NCBI GenBank assembly: GCA_013400155.1
Contig: VXBM01000008.1
Span: 941,250-1,005,249 of the forward strand
Length of the DNA stretch: 64,000 bases
Source of the DNA: Helopsaltes ochotensis
Taxonomy: Eukaryota; Chordata; Aves; Passeriformes; Locustellidae
Reading direction: 5' to 3'
Shown: positions 25,256 through 36,430 of the stretch, in pieces
Position numbering within the stretch: position 1 is the stretch's first letter
Layout of the letters: every line of letters begins with the position of its first letter
Translations under genes and position numbers: made by a program
Notes under the pieces: generated by a model
Told to the model about the DNA's origin: nothing
Databases searched by the model: none
What the model saw: the letters and a program-made list of their open reading frames with translations, nothing else

Positions 25256-25731
25256 AACTTGTTAAGGGTTTGCATTTTCATATTTTTCTTTACTTTCGTT
25301 TCTTTAATCTATTTAAGAGTTATAGCTTGTAAAAAATTTGCATTTTATTTAACAGAGTATTTCTAAGTAACTGAAACTGCAGCTGTTTTCAAATTACTTT
25401 TTAAAGGTCATTTGCAAGCTTTTCTGCAGTGACTAACTAAAAATAACAATGAATTCAAAACCACCAGCTCTTGCCACATAATTATATCTTGACATTTAAT
25501 CTTATCTCCTTAAAAATTATTCAGTATGCCTATACATCTATCTATTTTTATTTCTGTTTATTCTTCTATCACTGAATTGAGTCCAGACAAGAAACTGTTT
25601 ATTCATAAATATTGTTTTTATTAGGTAGTTTTTCTGTGTGGGCTTTAATGTTTTACATGGTGAATGAAAAACCAAAATTTTGGCAGGTAAAAGTAATTTT
25701 TACCTTTTGTTTTCTCTCAACTTACACCTAG

Positions 25732-25804
25732 GGCATAATGCAAGATGTGCAACTACTTGTCATGCCTCAAGGATTTATCTCTCAGTGCCCGGATCTTAAT
25801 CGCA
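25732..25804 (+). CDS. NELL2: NELL2 exon D: end of TSPN domain
   Basis: This 73-bp exon lies between CACCTAG and a GTAAGT donor. It encodes GIMQDVQLLVMPQGFISQCP, then DLNR, and enters in phase 0. The final A begins the Thr codon completed by exon E, creating an N-R-T sequon (potential N-glycosylation) across the junction. The QCP cysteine pairs within the TSPN fold in this family. Confidence 0.97.
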
Positions 25805-25947
25805 GTAAGTCTGTTAATTCTTATATCATAAAATGAAACATGTGCTTTCTTTCCTACAAGCTTCCTTAAAACCTTAAGTGTATTGTTTGTCAACTTTGGC
25901 ATGATTTAACCTATTGTGAATTAATTTATTAACACGTATTATTCCAG

Positions 25948-26030
25948 CATGCCCAACTTGTAATGACTTCCATGGACTTGTGCAGAAAATTATGGAACTG
26001 CAAGACATTTTAGCGAAAACATCAGCTAAG
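25948..26030 (+). CDS. NELL2: NELL2 exon E: TSPN-to-coiled-coil linker
   Basis: This 83-bp exon follows a 143-bp intron and an ATTCCAG acceptor. It enters in phase 1 (A/CA = Thr) and exits in phase 0 at AAG/GTAATG. It encodes TCPTCNDFHGLVQKIMELQD then ILAKTSAK: a CxxC element followed by the start of an amphipathic helix with Leu/Ile/Met at heptad positions. This coiled coil mediates oligomerisation in NELL proteins (family knowledge). Confidence 0.97.
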
Positions 26031-27031
26031 GTAATGTTTACCTGGACTCTAGTCATAGGAGAAATGAGGACTGTCAGTCTTTATTTGCTTTATTTTTTGA
26101 TTATTCATGCTTGTATGGGGTTGTACACATGGCTATGTTCAGAACATCCCTGCATGATATGTTTACATCTTTATATGCCTATGCCTAGTTTATACATACA
26201 CATTCGCAGTTCAGATAGTTTTCTCAAGTTTTAATATTTTTACAGAATCCTTAATTTGGCAGTAAAGAGCATCCAAAACCCCAAACAAGGACCAAATTCT
26301 ACCCATAAGGCTAATAAATCAATAAACCTAGAATGAAATAGGTAACTGTGCTTGTAGTGCTTATTACAGCAAGGCTTACCGAGACTTTTCAAGACCTGAG
26401 CTGCCAAAGGCGCATTCAGACAAGATACATGCAAGACAAGGAACTAAGAATCCAAAGCAGGACTTTCTTCTTTCTTTCCTTTAGAATATTACTCCAAAAT
26501 CATTCATGTCTGCTGGTGAAAATAGACTACTGTGATTTTAAATGTCAGTTCTTTAGATATCTGCAGGAATGCTGTTACCTGGTTGCTTTGATACACTAAT
26601 GTTAAAAATGCCTTTGCTGAAGTGCAGAAAAAATTGCTAGTGTCGGTTCTGAGCCTTATTTTCATTTGGTCACTCTGTCTGCGAGTACTTTATGTGGTGC
26701 AAGGTTCTTGGCCACTTCACACATACAAAGATGAGAAATCAGGAGCTGTACCCATCTTGACATGCTCATTTTGTTTCATGACATCCCTGATATCATGATG
26801 ATAAGAAAGATGAAATTTATTGTGTCTTACTTCTCAATTTCTGTCCCTGAATGACTGGTTGTTTTATCATGTTATATTTAACAACAATTGTTCTATTGTC
26901 TCTGACTGTGTTTTCCTAAATGTATTCTCTCATCTGTGTACTTGATGATGAGGGGGACAGTTTCAATTGTGTTTTTACTAATGTGGAAGCCACTTAAAAA
27001 TTCAAAACATTTTTGTGAACTGTAAATACAG
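26031..27031 (+). other. NELL2: NELL2 intron E-F
   Basis: A 1.0-kb intron between the GTAATG donor and the AAATACAG acceptor. It is AT-rich. I saw no repeat element or alternative exon. Confidence 0.85.
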
Positions 27032-27160
27032 TTGTCTCAAGCTGAGCAGAGGATGAACAAATTGGATCAGTGCTACTGTGAAAGGACCTGCACAATGAAA
27101 GGCACTACCTACAGAGAGTTTGAATCCTGGACGGATGGCTGTAAGAACTGCACTTGCATG
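27032..27160 (+). CDS. NELL2: NELL2 exon F: coiled coil end and first half of VWC domain 1
   Basis: This 129-bp exon (43 codons, phase 0 to 0) encodes LSQAEQRMNKLDQ, which completes the coiled coil, then the VWC start CYCERTCTMKGTTYREFESW and TDGCKNCTCM. The Cys spacing (CxCxxxC, CxxCxC) is typical of VWC. NCT within CKNCTC is a sequon. The exon ends ATG/GTATGG, giving Met where mammalian NELL2 has Leu (from memory). Being a multiple of three with symmetric phase, it could be skipped without a frameshift, but the loss would break VWC1. Confidence 0.98.
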
Positions 27161-28398
27161 GTATGGCTATGGTTTGAGTGGAGAGTGAGAAACTCCAATG
27201 TAGCCTCTGGTTAGTTTTATTGATGAACACAGTGAAAACTTTCAGATGTATGCTAGATACTAACAACAAGGAACTTTAAAATCTGTTCTAAATTTAAGGA
27301 ATAGTATTAATAAATATGTTCACCTATATTTTCAGCTTTACTAACATGTGTAGCTCCTCTATTTCATGTCACCATATGCAGGTGCTAGGCAATATATTTA
27401 GCTGTAATGTTATTCCCTTGCACTGAGTTACAAACAGTTTCTCTGGAATTCTAACTCCTTGCTTTTTGTCACTATAAACACAGCGTTTTTCTTAGCAAAT
27501 GATTTAATAGATCCCTTGTGCCCCATTTCCTTTGGTTGCCCTTGGTTACATCTCAGTAAGTAATAAAAAGTAAAATGTCAGGGTCATATGCAAGCTTTGT
27601 TATATTACAAATGAAAAAGATTTGATGGATGGAACATTCCCAAAGGTATCACAACTCCAAATGTGATTGCAAGTATCCTTTCAGGTACCAAACTAGGGCA
27701 TCTGTATTGTTGTCCATTCATATAAAACTCTGTCATTCTATTTGAATTCATTAAATGCTTAATCCAAAGGCCATTAGAAGCCAGTGAAAAGACTGTTGTT
27801 GTCTGTACTGCACCTTAGATTGATTTGCTGCTACCTATAATTGACTAAATGGGTCCATTTAAACTTAATATTTTTTTGACCTTTATATTTCTGGAGGGAT
27901 ATTAATTTTGCTTTTAGTATTTTATGGTATCAAATCTGACTGATAAATATTTAAAATTCTTTGAATTTAGAGTTAAATTAATTACTTTTTAAAAAATTAT
28001 TCTCACAGCAATAATATTGTTACCTTTTAAAAATATATTATCACTAAAATAAATTCAGAAGGCAGAGTATTGTTCTCTGCAGTTGTCATTTCGCAATAAT
28101 CCCTCAGGTTTTTTTGCTGGTTGGCAGAATGTTTTGCCTCCAAATAGATTTGCCTCTAAAAAAATTGATCATTATCATCTCAAAGAACACATCATTCATG
28201 TTAAAAGCTTGTATGTGTGACATTCTGAAGGTATGGTTTCTGTTCTTGTGTTATTAAAAGACCCACATTAAACAGTCTTTTTTGGATGTCTTTAGAAAGT
28301 TCATTTCATTTAAAAATAGATTTTCAAGTTCCTGTGTTTGAGAACATCTCTGCTATTGCTAAATGAAGCTACCAGCTAAGCACCTTTTACTCTCCTAG
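27161..28398 (+). other. NELL2: NELL2 intron F-G
   Basis: A 1.24-kb AT-rich intron with no recognisable repeat or exon. It ends in a TACTCTCCTAG acceptor. Confidence 0.85.
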
Positions 28399-28501
28399 AA
28401 TGGTACTGTGCAGTGCGAGGCTTTGGTTTGCCCCCTTGCTGACTGCCCGCTTAACTCTGCCCTGGCCTACGTGGATGGCAAGTGCTGCAAGGAATGTCAA
28501 T
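28399..28501 (+). CDS. NELL2: NELL2 exon G: second half of VWC domain 1
   Basis: This 103-bp exon (phase 0 to 1) encodes NGTVQCEALVCPLADCPLNS then ALAYVDGKCCKECQ, plus the T that starts a Ser codon. The CxxxxCxxxxC...CCxxC pattern closes VWC1. NGT forms another sequon. It has exactly the same length and phases as exon I, which closes VWC2. The donor is T/GTAAGT. Confidence 0.98.
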
Positions 28502-31500
28502 GTAAGTTTTACTGTTGTGCCTCTTGCTAATGAATGCTTTGAAATCTTAAATAATATCAACCTTTCTGTAAATATGTCAGCGAAAGGACTGGTCATTAAA
28601 TAGTAGGGTTGAGGAATCTGGGAACTTAGACTTCTCTGAAGTGTTCTGGGAAACTGATAACCAGAAGGTTTTAATATTTCATGTGGGATATTTTGTTTCA
28701 TTTTAGTTATGTTATTTTTATTTAGCATCGATATTTATTATCAAAATTTAAAAAGGAAAAAAAGTTACTTCTAAACCTTTCTGCAGACATCCATTATCTG
28801 TGTTTTAGACCGAACTGCTAGAAATTCAAGAACAATTGCCTGACGTTTGACCAGTGTCTCCAACACGTTTATCACATAAAGAGTGTACTACCAACCTTAT
28901 GGTATTGAGCTTAGAAGTGGAGATTCAGACTGATGATTCTTCTTCCTTATTTAAGAGAAGAGAAAAGAGGAAACCAACAAACCCCAGAAACCTAGAAATG
29001 TTATTTCACAAAAGGGTCATAAAGTAATTAAAGGAAAAATAGAACAAGGTGATTTAATATTGTCATTTAGGATTGGATACATAATTAAGTTCTATTGTAT
29101 TCTGGTTTTGTTGCCAGCAGGGCCAGAGAAGGGGAATTTCAGTTTAATCACTGTGTAGAAGAACTATATGTAGTACTTCAGATTGATTATGTGTATTCCA
29201 TATGTGATGGTTAGTTATTGCAGACTATAATAGAATCCGTTCTTGAAATTGAGCATGAGATCCATGCACTTCATTACTCTGTAAATGTTGAGATTTTTCT
29301 GTGTGGTTTCATCACTGTTCTACTGCTGTATAAAACTTCTTACAGAGTATAGAGAAATACATAACTGGTTAAAATGACACGTTGTAAGATAAAACTCAGG
29401 AAGACGTTTTGTACTCCATTGATCTAGCTCCCACAGGAGTTTATTAATATTTAATTGTGTTAGAAGTTACACAAACCATCCATTTTTATGAAACCTTATT
29501 AACTTACTCAAGTAGATTAATTATAATTAAGAGGAAATAAGAATTCAAATACTTTTTTTAACCAGCCACACAGAATTTCCATGCATATTAGATGACTCAG
29601 GGTAATTGGGAATTCAGGAATGTGAGATATGTGGCATTCAAGCCTCTGTTTGAGGCTATTTGAATCTCTGACCGTGTTGGCAGAATTTGAAAACCTGATC
29701 CTCTGAAGTATGTTTTTGTAATGTACTGCCTGAGAATTGAGTTGGGAATTCACTATTCAGGTATTAATGGGGAAGCACTGACATCATATGACTTCTTCCA
29801 AAGTTGTTTTTATTGGGAGTCTTGACAAAAGTTAAGAAATGTGAATGAGCATATGGACACTGACCTTGTCATAGGGCATTGATAGTTCTTTGAATTAAGA
29901 TGCAGTTCTGGTACAGCACACTGGTGTTTACTCTGATATTTCCTGTTTGATATTCTTAATATTATCAAAGTGTCTTAGCTTTCAGTATTGCTGATTTGAT
30001 GCCAGTATGCAATTCAATTTGTAACTAACACGCACACATACTACTTTCTCGACAAACTACCAGAAAAATAATTAGATCAGAAAATATAAATAAAAATTTC
30101 TTTTGAATTTTTTTCCTAATTTCATCTAGGTTATTTAAAGTGACTTTTAAAATAAATCACATCATTTTTAAAGTGGCTAAATTCCAGGAACCAAAGGACA
30201 GAGTATGTAAATTGGAGTGTCATTGACAGGGTAGGTAAATTCCAGTGAAAGAGTGGAAGTTAGAGGCAATGGAGGCTGCAAGACTCCCACTTATTCTTCA
30301 GGCCAGTCTGGTGGAAATGCTAAGTTTCTCATATATGTGTTCTAGCTGTATTCTGTCTTGGTGTCTTTGGGTCAGGGTCTGAGCTGATTGAATCAGTGTT
30401 CTTGTTGAACTTGGTTCTTGCTGGAGGGGTTCAAAGCTGAGCTGCTCCATTTGGACAGGTTCTGAGAATAATTTAATTGTTTTCAGCGTTCAGAACAACA
30501 GCAAGGGATGTAACTTCTGACTAGACAATGTAGAGCGAACACAGATGGCTTCTAACTGGGAAAACAGCTAATTAGGGGGTGTTGCTTATGGAGCCATATC
30601 CTTGCTTTTGGAGAAGCAATCATAAGGGTTGAGAAAAAATGATGCCTGATAGACTGTTCTTTAGCTGGATTTAGTATTTTTTTCAAGACAGAACATGTAT
30701 GGATGTTGATGTTTCCTTCCTGGTATTTATGTTACCTCATATTAGATGATGGGTTGTTTCTGCCAGACTGTTGTTTGAGTAGAAGTGCCCAGGCAGTGAC
30801 AGCTGCTGGAGCCTTGTGGCTGTGTCTCACTCCCCCCCAGGGCTGAGTGCTTTCCTCCACACTTCTTCCTTTCTTCTGCTGGTGTTAAAAAACAAAGCCA
30901 CCAAAAATCAAAAGAGTGAGATTGGATTTAATGACAGCTGGCAGAGAAGAGTTAAGGCTACAGTTTAACTCCAGCTCTGTCAGTGACCAGCAAACAGGCT
31001 TTCTGGGATTTTTTTTTTTTTTGTACCCCTCAGTGGCTGAAGATAGAGTCATTTTGCATGGCTTTAGGCATGTAGAATTTGAGAATACGATCTGAAGTGG
31101 CTTCAGTTATACTAGTAAATAAAACAGGGCAGGCACAGTCCTGTGGCACTTGTGGCTTACATGGTAAAGCCTCTTCCTCTTTCCCACCCCCAGCAGATTA
31201 TCTGCATCCAGATGGTTGACTGGGAATGGCCTCTGATCTGGGCTGTGCCCCCAGCTTGTACCTGGCACTGCTTCAGAGCATCTTGGCTGGTACGGTCTGA
31301 CATGGTTCCATGATGTGTGCTAACACTCAGACTGCAGGGAGAGTTACACACCGTAACCAAGCATTTTCCAGCCTGCTGTCATTTGCTGTTTCATTTACCT
31401 GTTGTGTTTCATTTACTAGCTGTGGACATCACCAGTTAGGCTCTCTAGATAACCAGCTGCAGAGACTGCCACCTCCAGAAGGCACTTGCGGCTGAGAAGG

Positions 31501-32938
31501 GCTGGAAGGGGTGGGATTAGTTTCTTTCTGGAATTGGACATCTTCCTCCATGGCTTGTATACAGAGCCCAGGTGATTAGATCAGATACTGAACTTTTAGA
31601 CAGCTGAAATTTTGAAACTAATCGTACATCATCAGTTACTGTGATGCATATTGGGTGTGTAAGATAGGGGTGTAAAGTGCTGGATTCTTAAGCCTGATTC
31701 TGGCATCGAATTGTTATGCTAAGAGACTTTCCCATGCTGCCAAATCCAAGGAATTAAATCCCAGTCCAACATTTACATTTTGGGCAGTGAAGCTTTGTTA
31801 CAAATGTCCTTGACATTTTCAACGCTTTGGAAATTTCAGCACAACTGACTCTTCATGTTTTTCTTAAATGTTTATTTCAGGGAAGAACACTTAGTAAGGA
31901 ATGGTTTAGATGTTTTTTGTAAACCGATATTGCTTTGACTTTGGTTCTTTTAGTGAGCGAAAAGAAAACAACCACAAAACAAACAAAAACCCAAACCCTG
32001 ACCTCCTCTCCTAATTCCATACCTTTGTTTCAGGCCATTCAGACAACTTGTACTGTTTTGTCTTGTGTGAAGGTCGATGCTGGTAGCTTGAGGAATGGCA
32101 ATGAATGCAAATTATCACTGTGTTTTCTATTAGCTGTAATGGGCTAAAAGAAGCAGCAATGTTCTAGGGCAGATGAATGGGCCAGTGTATTGGATATATG
32201 TTTCAGCTGTACACAATATAAAATTCAGTCCAGCTACCATAGCATACATCTTAGTTCAATGGGAGCTTCCTGTGGAGAAATTGTTTGGAGCTAGAAGGCA
32301 GAGCCTACTTTTTCTATGCTCAATGCACTTTTAAAGAATTCTGAGAAGGTATGTGCAAAAGATCCTTAATTTTTTTTCTCCTCTGAAGAAACAAATGCTT
32401 TGTGTGTTGATAGGCAACGATACGAATTGTGGAGAGATTAAGCTTCCCTACTGACCCTATAAATATTGCTTTAGACCACAGGCTTGGCTTAAGAAGTACA
32501 AGGACGAGTTCATTTATTTCAAGTGAATTGTGGAAGGACTGCCAATGTCTTAGAAGCTGAGGGAATTGGTGCTTGGTCAGCAGATCTTATGGTAATGTTT
32601 TTATTGGTCTGTAATAAACACCAAGACATCAACTCCGAAAGATATATGCATTCTATTTAAATGGAACTAGTGTATTTTAAACCAATCAGCTGATTTTTTG
32701 TTTTTAATAGACCAGAAGTGATATTTGTGCCAGTATCTGGTGCCATAATAATTCCCATCACCAAAGACTGATTTCCCGGAAGCAATTGTTCTCTTCTCAT
32801 CACTCTCTTCCTCCCAGTGACACTGCAGATATTTATTGACCTAATAGCAAACTATTTAAATCTATCCCAACAGATTGCAGTAGAGGTTAAAATCTGAGCC
32901 ATTGTGCTCAAATCTGAAAGCTGTGATTTTTCTATATA

Positions 32939-32957
32939 CTTGTTTGTTTGTTTGTTT
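32939..32957 (+). repeat. (TTTG)n short microsatellite
   Basis: About four TTTG units in ACTTGTTTGTTTGTTTGTTT. Confidence 0.8.
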
Positions 32958-33563
32958 TCTGAGACAGGATATCTAATGGGTTTCTGGTGCATTGTAGCCA
33001 AATCCACAGTCTAACACAACTATTTAAGCAACTGTGAGAAGCATAGGGTTGAACTGGATGAGCTCAGAATTCTGGTGCTTGCAGATGTGGAGAGAGAGTG
33101 TGTAAAGGGGTTCTATAACTTGGGAAGGATTTTTTAAACAAAATAATTAAAACACAAATATGGACATTGTAGCTCTTTGTAACATGCATGGGTTTCTGAT
33201 GCAGTGAGCTGTCTTGCTATCTTGCTGAACCTTTTAGTTTTATGGTTAAAATTAAAGCGATTTCCCCTCTTGCTCTTCATAATTCCCCCATTTTCCCTCC
33301 AAAGCTAGGCACTCTTCTGCAGACTCCAGCACTTGTAGCCTACTGACACAGAGAAGGAGCTGTGAAAGCCCAACTGCTTCTTTGCAGCAGCAATTGACCA
33401 TCAGCAAGAGCGCAAAATTTTAATCTAGAAACTTAAAGGAATATTGCTTAAACTTACTCTGAAATTCATAATTAATCCAGGTAGTTTGAAGCATTGTAGA
33501 CTTATGCCTGTGTTGTTTAGCAAGTTCCATTGTTTTACAAAATTGCCACTTTCTCCCCCCCAG

Positions 33564-33845
33564 GCTTTTATCCTCTAGCCTTGGGTGACTTCCATCAGTA
33601 TGAAGGTGGGATGCCAGCCCTGCCTTGTCCAGCCAAGTGCTGGAGGAGTTTCTGCATTCAGTGTGGCACAGAGAAGAGGCTGCAGCTTGGAGAAGTGATT
33701 AGTCACTGGCTGAACAGGTCATCTTATCCTTGCAGTAAATCAGGAGAGGGGAAATGGAAGAGCAGGCTGCCTGGAGCACCGCACGAGTCTGAGGGCTGTG
33801 GGCAGCCAGCAGGCTCGGGGTGTCAGAGCAGGCACCAGTACTGGA
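33564..33845 (+). other. Candidate cryptic or cassette exon in NELL2 intron G-H (hypothetical)
   Basis: A 282-base stretch is preceded by a pyrimidine-rich acceptor (CCACTTTCTCCCCCCCAG) and followed by a GTAAGA donor. The frame entered by joining to exon G (phase 1) is open throughout, and the length is a multiple of three, so the stretch could be included between exons G and H without a frameshift. It would encode about 94 residues with eight cysteines, including the one formed at the junction. Weak points: the last exon base is A instead of G, and no homologous segment is known to me in NELL2 of other vertebrates. It may be chance. Confidence 0.2.
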
Positions 33846-34614
33846 GTAAGAAGAGGTGGTTTTTAGCAGTAAAGCAATGATTTCTCATTTATCATAGTTC
33901 TTTAAAAAAGGCACTCTCTGGAATATAAAGGAGAAGAAACATTCTGGTTAATAGGAAAAAGTAGTTGCTTTTTGATTTTAAATACTTGAGTGTGGCTCTT
34001 TAAAAAACGTAAGTGCAGATAGACTATAAATCCTGTTCTTCTGTGGTTTCTTTTTAATGTGAAAACTCGGATAAATTAGCCTGCTTCAGAATAGTATTAA
34101 AAGATATCTTGAATATAGCCAGCACTGGATTGTTTCATAGAGCTGTGTCATTTACTATAACCTCCTGTAGTCAGCATGCAGAATTTCTGAATGCTATTTA
34201 GCAGAATCGTGTCCATTCAGTCTCTACTTTCTGGATTTTCTGTGCTGAAATGACACACATCAACCTCATTTTTCAGGCTTTTGAATTACATATAATGATA
34301 GAACCACTTTGGAATGACAAATAAAAGGCATTATGTACCCACTTGTACTACTGAGATGATTTACATTGTACTTTACCAACTGTTTAAACCATTTTATTTC
34401 TTCTTGTGACTTCAAAAAAGTCAGTGCTCACATTCATTTAGCAACAGGACACAAATAATTTTTCTCATTAAATACTTTTACAACAGGAAAAAACATGTCC
34501 TTGAGCTCACGTAAGTCAATAAAATCAGTGGAGATGTTTTGGATTTACAAAGCTATAATAGAAAAGCCTACTTGATGCACCTATCATTTGTGATTCCAGC
34601 AGAGCTCCTACAAT

Positions 34615-35050
34615 GTCCGTGTCACAAAAGGGCTGAGGCTGGAAGGTCTGGTCTCTAGAGGTCTCCTGGTCCAGCCCCCCTGCTCAAGCAGGGCCATCTC
34701 AAGCAGGCTGCCCAGGACTTGGGCCAGATGGCTTTTGGATATCTACACAGATGGAGGCTCCACAACCTCCCTGAACCACCTGTGCCAGTGTTCAGTCACC
34801 CTCACAGTAACAAAGCATTTTCTTCAGTTTAAATGGTTTTTTATGTGTTCTGATCTGTGCCCATTGCCTCTCGTCCTCTTACTGGGCACCACTGAGAGCA
34901 GCCTGTCTTTCTCTTCATTCCCTTCCATCAGGAGTTTACACTTTGGGAAGATCTCATCAGAGACTTCACTTCTCTGGGATGTGTAACATCTCAGGAAGCT
35001 GACACACTCTAAGAATGTTTTGGGGCCTTTCCTGTGCTGAACTCAATGCC
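34615..35050 (-). mobile_element. CR1 LINE, 3' end fragment (antisense to NELL2)
   Basis: Read on the + strand it is a reverse-complement CR1 end: GGCTGAGGCTGGAAGGTC, GGTCCAGCCCCCCTGCTCAA, GGATGGAGGCTCC-like and CTCCACAACCTCCCTGAACC, TTCAGTCACCCTCACAGTAA, GCCCATTGCCTCTCGTCCTC and ACTGGGCACCACTGAGAGCA. Similarity fades after about 34985, with weak traces (GGGGCCTTTCCTGTGCTGAA) to about 35050. It is 5'-truncated and non-coding. Confidence 0.9.
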
Positions 35051-35358
35051 TTTGGTAGGCAGGGCCAGTCTAACCCTTGACCCAAGGTCCTCAGTCTCTG
35101 CTTCATTTTCCATTGTAAAGCTATAGAAATTTTCGAACTATCCTACACCCCAGCAATATTTGGTTTATCTCTGTTAAATAGCCAATTACAGAGTTGTTAG
35201 GGGATTTTTGCTGCTGAGTACATAGTCTTGGGTGGCCTTTGTTCTTTGTAAGCTGGGCAGTATTCCTCATCAGGAGAAAAACAGGGAGTCTTTTGACTTA
35301 CAATTCCCCTCTGAGCAGGAAACCCATTCCTTGTATGTGTTTTGTTCTCCATAAATTA

Positions 35359-35399
35359 AAATATAGCTTACAGTAAATTGAAATACAGCTTACAGTATT
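35359..35399 (+). repeat. Imperfect two-copy tandem repeat
   Basis: AAATATAGCTTACAGTA and AAATACAGCTTACAGTA follow each other, differing at one position. A small local duplication. Confidence 0.75.
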
Positions 35400-36323
35400 T
35401 GGCCTTCTCAAAATATTTTACTGCTATTTTGTTTCCTTTCCACTTCCCCATGTCCTTTGGATTTTGTTGTTCCTTGTTAGCAAAGGAGGACTATGGGAGT
35501 CACGGCCTGTGCCTGTCTCAGGTTTTTCATGCCTCAAAGTGTGGCTTCCTCCTGTGAGTGGCCTTTTATCTATTCTGGACCCCATGCATTATGGAGCTCC
35601 ACTAGAAGACTCTAGATCTGGAGGCAATGTATTAGTATACAAGGAGAACTCCAGTTAATGGTAAAGTCATCTAGTTTTGTCTTACTGGGTGCCTGAGGAG
35701 TGAATACTAAAATAAAGTATGCTTAAGAAAATCCTTATTCGTTAAAATACATTACACTGGATATGTAGCAATCTGCACTAAAGAAGAAATTGGAAACATA
35801 ATATTGGTAATTTTATTGGTAGAGAATTAAAAATATTTTTTTACATGGAAAATTTTGCTGTAGGCTATGTTCTGCTCTTCTTATAACCTATTTTGTTGAG
35901 GTTTTGTGTGAAAAGAGCTAATCATTTCTATTCCTTTTTCATTATATTCTTACCAGGGAGTTCATAAAATATAAAATACCTGCAGCGTGTTATTATTTTA
36001 GTTTATTTCCAGTGCAAATAAAACATTAACATATGCTAGGTATGAATACATTTGCTTTCAGACAGCTGGGAGTGGACAGATTGGCAGTCTTCCAGCTTCT
36101 AATAAGTTTAGAAGGGTTTAACTAACTTTAGTAATGTTGATTTCACCAGAATTTACTTAGGTAGCTATGAAATACTAATTAAAAAAATTTCTATTTATAA
36201 TTATTAAAATCACCTAGTATATGTAAGCATTCACATGCCTGTATGTTGATTTCAATATGTTTCTTCTCAGCAATGATGTGCTTATGTAACTCTGTATGTG
36301 CATCATTGGTCTATGAGGTTCTT

Positions 36324-36430
36324 TTTTGTTTGATATGGTTTTTTGGGGGGTTTTTTGGGTTTTTTTGCTTTGTTTTAGGGTTTTTGTGGGGCAAGTTGTT
36401 GTGTTGGTTTTGTTTTGTTTTGTTTTTGAG
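36324..36430. repeat. G/T-rich low-complexity block with G runs
   Basis: T tracts alternate with G runs (GGGGGG near 36344, then GGG, GGG and GGGG by about 36391), followed by TTTTG units. It resembles the block at 8826-8968 in composition. Confidence 0.85.

Larger units (their letters stand above)
24009..25731 (+). other. NELL2: NELL2 intron C-D, more than half transposon
   Basis: This 1,723-bp intron contains a CR1 3' end (about 24057-24460, + strand) and an ERV solo-LTR-like element (about 24689-25255, - strand). Together they make up roughly 56% of its length. The rest is AT-rich unique sequence ending in a pyrimidine-rich stretch before the CACCTAG acceptor of exon D. Confidence 0.85.

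Noticed and set aside
24904..25281. 125-codon minus-strand frame
   Set aside because: Lies almost entirely within the ERV LTR at 24689-25255 and is noncoding LTR sequence read by chance.
33030..33080. CR1-like phrase GGGTTGAACTGGATGAGCTC
   Set aside because: Match to the CR1 3' end is limited to about 20 degenerate bases without the flanking landmarks.
34735..34986. 83-codon plus-strand frame with a protein-like appearance
   Set aside because: It is reverse-complement CR1 3' sequence.
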